In this document: positions 31,413 through 36,806 of the stretch, in pieces
How the letters are laid out: each line of letters opens with the position of its first letter
Numbering within the stretch: the stretch's first letter is position 1
NCBI GenBank assembly: GCA_002499945.1
Contig: DKYP01000105.1
Span: forward strand, 1 to 36,806
Length of the DNA: 36,806 nucleotides
Direction of reading: 5' to 3'
Source: Lachnoclostridium sp. UBA7097
Lineage (GTDB): Bacteria > Bacillota > Clostridia > Lachnospirales > Lachnospiraceae
Translations under genes and position numbers: made by a program
The notes under the pieces: generated by a model
What the model was told of the DNA's origin: nothing
Database searches by the model: none
The model's input: only the letters and a program-made list of their open reading frames with translations

Positions 31413-32009
31413 CTAAACTATTTCAAATTGTTTTATTATACCCCGTATTGTCCTGTACAGCCCGGGTTTTAATTCTTCAAGTGTCACAGGCGATTTATAT
31501 ATTATAGCACTATGGCATGTAGAATTTACAAGCTCTACTATCATAAATATCATAAGTTCTTTTTTCTCAAACCTGCGTCCTGATTTTTCTATTAATTCTT
31601 CAAATATATCCATGCAGTTCCTGTTATCTTTGCCCGCTATGCGTATATTTGAAAATACTGCCCAGCTTAAATTCTTAGATATAAATTTAAGTAATGCCTG
31701 GTTTTCATTAAGCTGGTCTATAATATTATCTGCTATAAATACAACACAGTCTTCCAGGGTCTTGCAGCCGCTTTTTTCAAGTGCTGTATTAGCACTTTCA
31801 AAAAGACGGTTGCCCTGTTTTGTAATAAGCCGGTCCCTTATATCATATTTATCTTTAAAATATAGATAAAAAGTCCCTTTTGCAAGCTTTGCTGAGCTGG
31901 CAATATCCGAAATGGAAGTATTATTTATGCCTTTTTCTGTAAAAAGCTTAAATGCCGAACTAAGCAAAGCCTCCTGTTTTATTTTCTTTTTCTCATCTAA
32001 TTTGCCCAA
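31413..32009 (-). CDS. TetR-family repressor
   Basis: A 198-residue TetR-type regulator. The helix-turn-helix (INNTSISDIASSAKLAKGTF YLYFKDK region, about residues 29-55) is canonical; the C-terminal ligand domain is diverse. It starts with TTG with AGGA 7 bp upstream, 9 bp after the coiled-coil gene. It is the last gene of the MMPL transcript, and two matching palindromes sit on that promoter, so it probably represses its own operon until an export substrate binds. Confidence 0.88.
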   Translation of the reverse strand: MGKLDEKKKIKQEALLSSAFKLFTEKGINNTSISDIASSAKLAKGTFYLYFKDKYDIRDRLITKQGNRLFESANTALEKSGCKTLEDCVVFIADNIIDQLNENQALLKFISKNLSWAVFSNIRIAGKDNRNCMDIFEELIEKSGRRFEKKELMIFMIVELVNSTCHSAIIYKSPVTLEELKPGLYRTIRGIIKQFEIV

Positions 32010-32018
32010 AGCCTTTTC

Positions 32019-34346
32019 CTATTCCTCTTCTTCAGCTGTTACTGCTGATGTTGACATTATAAATTTAACACTTCCGTCCATGCCTTCAGGTATGCCAGAG
32101 AAACTCTTATATTGTTCAGAAGCATTTACAATCTTTTTAAGCCTGCTGTGAAGGCCGCTGCCTGAATCAAGAAGGTCATCAACTGTACCTGTAAGTTTAT
32201 TTACGCCATCCCTCCTGAACTCTGACATCCCATCTGCAAGTGTATCTGCGCCATCTGCAAGTTTTCCTAATGCGTCAGATACATCACCTGTCTTGCTTAC
32301 AAGTTTTGTAACACCGCTTACAAGCTTTCCTGTACCATTTGCCATAGTTTTAATACCATCACGTAATGTACCACTGTTTGATGTCAGTTTTTTGCTATTT
32401 TTCTTAATTGTAGATGTATTTTTAATAAGTGTATTGGCACCATCTGCAAGTTTCTTATTATTTGAAACAAGTGTCTGACCTGCACTGTAAAGTGCACCTG
32501 TATTTTCATCAAGCTTCTGTATTCCTGCATCAAGCTGTGAATCATAAGTTGAAACAAGTGTATTTCCTGCTTCTTTAAGCTGCCCAAGGCTGTCTGTAAG
32601 GCTTCCTGCCTGCCCGCCTGCAAGTGCATTTACATCTGTCTTTGATTCTATCTCTGAAAGCCCGTCTGATACTGCTGAAAGCCCGCCTGATACTTTGGCA
32701 AAACCTGCTGCCATATCGCTTCCTGCACCTGTAGCTGCTTCTATTCCGCTTCCTGCCTGCTGTGCTGTGCCTACATAAGTAATAATTGCCATAATAGCAG
32801 CTTTTTCACTTTCATCCTCTGCTTCAGAATAAAGTTTCTTAAGTTCTGCAATATATCCTTCTACTTCGCTGTTATACTGTGTAATATTCTTTGCAGCAGC
32901 ATTAATACCATCCATTCCTTCTTTTAAACTGCCAACCCCTGCACTTAACTGCCCTGTTGCATCTTTTAACTGTGCTGCACCTGAATTAATTGCAGAGAAA
33001 CCTTTTATTACAGTAGAAAGTGTATCTGCTGAAAGAATCTGGTTTACTGTAGACACATATGTGTTTAACCCCTTAGAAAACTGTGATGAACCAGCGGCAA
33101 GGACTTCTGTGCCTTTTGTTTTAAGTTCACCTGTTTTATTTACAAGCTTCTTTGTATTCTTTGCATATTCCTTCGCACTCTTTGCAAGTGTCTTTGTGCC
33201 ATCAACATAAGTTATAACGCCTTCAAGAAGCTGGTCAGCACCATTGGTATAAGAGTTAATGCCCTTCCTTAACTTCTCTGCACCCTTGTCAAGTGTACCT
33301 ACGCTGTCATCAAGTGTATTAATTGCATCTGAATAATCACCAAACTTATTATCAAGCTTATTTAAATTTGATTCAATTTTGCCTGAACCATTTACAAGTT
33401 CCTTAGCAGCATCTGCCAGCTCATCCATTTTATCTGTCAGCTCATCAGTGCCTTCCACTTTGTCAAGGTCTATATCACTAAAGAACTCTGATGTTGCAAC
33501 AGTATAAGAGGATTTCATTTCAAAATTTGTTACATCTGCTGTAATCTTAACTGTATCTGTAATTTTATCACTTAACTTGCCAAGGTCAATATCCACATCT
33601 TCACCCAGGTCAAGGTTATCAAGGTCAAGGCTTTCTTTAAGACCAGGCAGGCCATATGCAACGACAATATTGTTATCACCTTCAGAAATTACACTTCCGT
33701 TGTCAATAGAAATATTTTTAAACTGGTCTACAGGAAGTATCATGCCTGTTACCATAACAAACGGTGTATAAATATCTGTATTTTCCCCATCTATCTTTAC
33801 AGTTTTCTTAGAAGAGTTAGTATACTTTATATTAATTTCAAGCTTCCCGCTCTGTCCTGCAATCTCATTAACATCAACATCTTTGCCATCAAGCTTATAT
33901 GAAAGTTCAATGCCTACAGGACTCTCTTTATCTGTCTTGCCCTGGTAATAAATATCCTCACTGGCAGTATTCCATGTAAGTTCTTCGCCATTCTGTGTAA
34001 ATACCTCGTCACCTTTCGTATTTGAAATATCACTAAGCCCTGAAATATCTTTTAATTCTGAATTAGTCCCTGAATTTTTAAGCCAGTCAGAAACTACAGT
34101 ATCTGTAGGCTTTCCATTTGCATCAAGTGTCTGGTAAACTGTTTCCTGCTTAGAAGTCTTATCAGAATCAAGCCCTGATTTAGAAGAAGCCTTTATTTCC
34201 TCTGAAACCCTTTCAACCTGCTTTGCAACAGCCCTGTTTGTAAGTACAAACATATGTGAAGCATAATCAACACTTCCAACAAGAAGCCCTGCTGCTAAAA
34301 GCCCGCTCACACCAGTAACCATAACTTTCTTTAAATTTTTTCTCAT
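32019..34346 (-). CDS. Extracytoplasmic coiled-coil protein, YhgE/Pip-like, MMPL partner
   Basis: A 775-residue protein anchored by one N-terminal membrane helix (VMVTGVSGLLAAGLLVGSV). A beta-rich region (about 80-280) is followed by some 450 residues of helical repeats rich in the pattern GAxxLxxG, such as KGAEKLRKGI, NGADQLLEGV, DGADTLADGM. These are typical of the helical part of YhgE/Pip-type proteins. The C-terminal membrane segments of YhgE are absent. The ATG at 34346 is chosen because GGGG lies 6 bp upstream. It lies between an MMPL transporter and TetR, and probably serves as the extracytoplasmic partner of the transporter. Confidence 0.75.
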   Translation of the reverse strand: MRKNLKKVMVTGVSGLLAAGLLVGSVDYASHMFVLTNRAVAKQVERVSEEIKASSKSGLDSDKTSKQETVYQTLDANGKPTDTVVSDWLKNSGTNSELKDISGLSDISNTKGDEVFTQNGEELTWNTASEDIYYQGKTDKESPVGIELSYKLDGKDVDVNEIAGQSGKLEINIKYTNSSKKTVKIDGENTDIYTPFVMVTGMILPVDQFKNISIDNGSVISEGDNNIVVAYGLPGLKESLDLDNLDLGEDVDIDLGKLSDKITDTVKITADVTNFEMKSSYTVATSEFFSDIDLDKVEGTDELTDKMDELADAAKELVNGSGKIESNLNKLDNKFGDYSDAINTLDDSVGTLDKGAEKLRKGINSYTNGADQLLEGVITYVDGTKTLAKSAKEYAKNTKKLVNKTGELKTKGTEVLAAGSSQFSKGLNTYVSTVNQILSADTLSTVIKGFSAINSGAAQLKDATGQLSAGVGSLKEGMDGINAAAKNITQYNSEVEGYIAELKKLYSEAEDESEKAAIMAIITYVGTAQQAGSGIEAATGAGSDMAAGFAKVSGGLSAVSDGLSEIESKTDVNALAGGQAGSLTDSLGQLKEAGNTLVSTYDSQLDAGIQKLDENTGALYSAGQTLVSNNKKLADGANTLIKNTSTIKKNSKKLTSNSGTLRDGIKTMANGTGKLVSGVTKLVSKTGDVSDALGKLADGADTLADGMSEFRRDGVNKLTGTVDDLLDSGSGLHSRLKKIVNASEQYKSFSGIPEGMDGSVKFIMSTSAVTAEEEE

Positions 34347-34437
34347 AATAATCCCCATGCCTTTCTCTTTTTATTTTATTTATTTCCATTATTTGCCTTA
34401 TTTGCTATTTTATTCCACAAGGAACAATTTTTATATG

Positions 34438-36567
34438 CTAATTTGATACAGATTTTCCATTTACAACAGGAATGTCATTGTCTTTCCTGTTTGCAACCTT
34501 TGCTTTTACCATATCAAGTGATGTCCTTGCTATAACCCCATCAAATATCCAGAGCATTGCCGGAAGTATAAATATAACAACCACCATGCTTATTACTGCA
34601 CCTCTTGAGAGAAGTGTACATATTGAACTTATCATATCAATCTCTGAATATGCCGAAACACCAAATGTTGCAGCAAAGAAGCAGAAACCGCTTGTAAGTA
34701 TTGATTTAATAGAAGTTTTATGTGCTATGCTTATAGCCTCCCTTTTACTGCATCCGTTTACTGTACGCTCTTTATGGTACCTGTTAGTCATAAGTATTGC
34801 ATAGTCAACTGTTGCCCCAAGCTGTATTGTACCTATAACTATACTTGCCACAAACGGAAGCGGTGTATCTGCATAAAATGGAACTGCCATATTGCAGGCT
34901 ATCGCAAATTCAATTACTGCTACAAGTATTACAGGTATTGATATTGACTTAAATGTGAAAAGTATAATAATAAATATTGCTGCTATTGAAATATAGTTTA
35001 CATTCTTAAGGTCAATATCTGTAACATCTGACAAGTCCTTCATAAGAGGCGCTTCACCAATTACCATTGCATCTTTCTGGTATCCCTTTACTATATCCTG
35101 CAGGGCTGCAATCTGTGCATTTACTTCATCAGTTGCAGAGGCATAATCAGAACATACAAACTGTAATTCATAATTATCTGTTGCCAGCATTTCTTTAATA
35201 TCACTTGGTATCATTGACTCCGGGAAGTTAGAACCAATAAATGAATTAATCCCTATAACCCACTTAACCCCGTCAACTTCTTCCATTTCCTTAATTATCT
35301 GGTTCTTTTCTTTAGCTGTAAGCCCGTCTTTTAAAAGAACCATATGGATATTGCTCATATCAAACTTTTCCTTAAGCCTGTCATTTGCCTCGGCACTTGG
35401 TATATCCTTTGGAAGTGACTGGTCAATATTGTAATAAATCTCATAATTGCTGTTGCCATGTATTGCTGGTACAAGCACTATAAGGAATAATATAATTGCA
35501 ACCCAGCGTCCTTTTATAATTCCATGTGACACTTTATCAAGTGATGGTATTAATTCTTTATGTGTTGTCTTTTCAATAGCCTTGTCAAATGTAAGTATCA
35601 TTGCCGGAAGCACTGTTACACATGCCACAACACCGATTACAACACCCTTTGACATTACTATTCCTATATTAGTACCAAGCTTAAATGTCATAAAGCAGAG
35701 TGCTAAAAATCCTGCAATAGTTGTTATTGAACTGCTTGATACTGATATAAATGTATTGCTTATTGCATGTGCCATAGCCCTTTTATTATCACCTGGATAT
35801 CTTTCCTTATTGGCCTCGTAACTTTCCAGAAGGAATATTGAGTAATCCATTGTAACCGCAAGCTGTAACACTGCCGCAAGTGCCTGTGTAATATATGAAA
35901 TCTCACCAAGGAATATATTGCTCCCAAGGTTGTAAACAATTGCCATTCCTATATTTAAAAGGAATATCACAGGCGTTAAAAATGAATTCATTGTTATAAA
36001 AAGAACCAGAAGGCTTAAAAGTGAAGCTATAACTACATAAATTGGCATTTCCTTAAGTGCAAGGTTCTTAATATCTGTAACAACACCTGACATGCCGCTT
36101 GCAAATACATTCTTGCCAACGGTATTCCTTATATCCGTAATGGCTTCCATTGTATCATCCGCAGATGTTGTATTATCAAACAATGCAATCATCATTGTAG
36201 CATCACCATTGAAAAATGCATCCTGCAATTTCTTTGGCATCATCTCTGTTGGTACTGAAATATCCAGGAAATCATCATACCATAAAACATCAGTTACATG
36301 GTTAATCCCTTCAATCTGTTTCTCTAAATCTGCCGCTTCTTTCATATCCATGCCTTCTGCTATAACCATCGAGAAAGCACCCATCCCAAATTCATCTACA
36401 AGAATGTCCTGCCCTTCAACAGTTTCAAGCGTAGCTGGAAGGTAACTCAATACATCATAATTAACACGTGTACTTACGTAACCAATTGCAGATGGTACTA
36501 ACAAGATTACAGCAATTAGTAATATGATGTTCTTATGCTTTGTAATCCACTTGCCTAAAGTAATCAT
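34438..36567 (-). CDS. MMPL/RND-family transporter
   Basis: A 709-residue membrane transporter with the two-fold RND layout: membrane helix 1 (IILLIAVILLVPSAIGYV), a large extracytoplasmic loop, a bundle of helices with AVTMDYSIFLLESYEA, then a second loop and bundle with GATVDYAILMTNRYHKE. The aspartates in both [TV]MDYS/TVDYA motifs are the proton-relay residues of MMPL proteins. The ATG at 36567 has AAAGGTGG 9 bp upstream; a GTG at 36606 lacks a usable RBS. It is the first gene of an operon with the coiled-coil protein and TetR. The substrate (lipid, peptide or drug) is unknown. Confidence 0.9.
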   Translation of the reverse strand: MITLGKWITKHKNIILLIAVILLVPSAIGYVSTRVNYDVLSYLPATLETVEGQDILVDEFGMGAFSMVIAEGMDMKEAADLEKQIEGINHVTDVLWYDDFLDISVPTEMMPKKLQDAFFNGDATMMIALFDNTTSADDTMEAITDIRNTVGKNVFASGMSGVVTDIKNLALKEMPIYVVIASLLSLLVLFITMNSFLTPVIFLLNIGMAIVYNLGSNIFLGEISYITQALAAVLQLAVTMDYSIFLLESYEANKERYPGDNKRAMAHAISNTFISVSSSSITTIAGFLALCFMTFKLGTNIGIVMSKGVVIGVVACVTVLPAMILTFDKAIEKTTHKELIPSLDKVSHGIIKGRWVAIILFLIVLVPAIHGNSNYEIYYNIDQSLPKDIPSAEANDRLKEKFDMSNIHMVLLKDGLTAKEKNQIIKEMEEVDGVKWVIGINSFIGSNFPESMIPSDIKEMLATDNYELQFVCSDYASATDEVNAQIAALQDIVKGYQKDAMVIGEAPLMKDLSDVTDIDLKNVNYISIAAIFIIILFTFKSISIPVILVAVIEFAIACNMAVPFYADTPLPFVASIVIGTIQLGATVDYAILMTNRYHKERTVNGCSKREAISIAHKTSIKSILTSGFCFFAATFGVSAYSEIDMISSICTLLSRGAVISMVVVIFILPAMLWIFDGVIARTSLDMVKAKVANRKDNDIPVVNGKSVSN

Positions 36568-36632
36568 CTTCTTTATCCACCTTTCCAAAACCCTGCCAGA
36601 TACCACACCTGTTATTATCTTCCAGATGTGAT

Positions 36633-36690
36633 AAATGACCGTTGGTCATTTGCTGTTAAGTAAGATAACACAAAAATGACTAATAGTCAA
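36633..36690 (-). promoter_or_regulatory. MMPL operon promoter with two TetR-type operators
   Basis: On the minus strand TTGACT (36685-36690), 17 bp, TATCTT (36662-36667). One palindrome, TGACTA-A-TAGTCA (36677-36689), overlaps the -35. A second, AAATGACC-GTT-GGTCATTT (36633-36651), lies just past the -10, around the transcription start. Both share the TGAC...GTCA half-site, as expected for one repressor binding twice. Confidence 0.75.
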
Positions 36691-36730
36691 TATTTAAATT
36701 ATAAATAATTTATAAACTTGTTGCTACAGG

Positions 36731-36806
36731 CTGGCAATTCCAAAATATTTCCAACAACAGCACGCTTCCGCTTGGACGGGTTCACGCAACGGCGCATAAA
36801 AGGGCA
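36731..36806 (+). repeat. Structured palindromic repeat, copy F (cut by the window end)
   Basis: Starts CTGGCAATTCCAAAATATTTCC and continues with CACGCTTCCGCTTGGACGGG and CACGCAACGGCGCATAAA, almost identical to copy D over this stretch; the CTTGGA loop is closed by CCG/CGG. The right half lies outside the window. Confidence 0.8.

Noticed and set aside
32019..34358. The coiled-coil partner read as a phage tape-measure or YhgE transporter
   Set aside because: There are no phage genes nearby and no C-terminal membrane segments; the MMPL-TetR context fits an export partner better.
1..36806. CRISPR arrays, tRNA or rRNA genes, riboswitches
   Set aside because: No short regularly spaced direct repeats, no cloverleaf-like or rRNA sequence and no recognised riboswitch core was seen; the repeats present are dispersed palindromes.

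Overview
The window is chromosomal DNA from a low-GC, spore-forming, anaerobic member of the Clostridia, most likely a Lachnospiraceae species. The evidence is a complete spoIIIA operon and spo0A, the [FeFe]-hydrogenase maturase gene hydE, a 2-oxoacid:ferredoxin oxidoreductase subunit, a Cache-type chemoreceptor, and a secreted Cys-ladder LRR protein of the kind common in gut Lachnospiraceae. I cannot name the species.

Layout, left to right. 1-3.5 kb (minus strand): a GH13 alpha-glucanase, a LysR regulator, and an orphan PorB-like oxidoreductase beta subunit that overlaps lysR by ATGA. 3.6-5.4 kb (plus): a methyl-accepting chemotaxis protein, ending at a strong terminator shared with the converging operon. 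5.4-13.7 kb (minus): one long housekeeping operon, asp23-nusB-xseA-xseB-ispA-dxs-tlyA-nadK-argR, with a good promoter at 13639-13666. 13.7-19.0 kb (minus): spoIIIAA-AH, with two large hairpins between AB and AC. 19.1-21.9 kb (minus): a secreted Ig-like protein, pyrE, a 50-residue membrane protein and a FliB-like Cys-rich protein. 22.0-24.9 kb: an accessory island with a type I toxin-antitoxin module (31-residue holin-like toxin plus antisense RNA) and the LRR protein, bounded by inverted copies of a structured repeat. 24.9-29.4 kb (minus): a solitary DnaK paralogue, spo0A, and a sensor-less two-component pair just upstream of spo0A. 29.7-31.4 kb (plus): hydE and an overlapping regulator with a degenerate receiver. 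31.4-36.6 kb (minus): an MMPL transporter, a coiled-coil partner and a TetR repressor, with two TetR-type palindromes on the promoter.

The most unusual content is a family of about 145-175 bp imperfect-palindromic repeats: six cores in the window, near 1, 10519, 11255, 22049, 24694 and 36731, in both orientations. Comparing the copies shows compensatory changes in at least three stems and an invariant CTTGGA loop, so a folded form (RNA or single-stranded DNA) appears to be maintained. One copy (11191-11456) has terminal inverted repeats, and its end supplies the stop codon of xseA. Two copies bracket xseB inside the housekeeping operon. Partial copies bracket the toxin-antitoxin cassette as direct repeats and the LRR gene as inverted repeats. 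I do not recognise this family.

The gene order departs from the textbook one. argR is not followed by recN-spoIVB-spo0A; spo0A lies about 21 kb away, beside a two-component pair.
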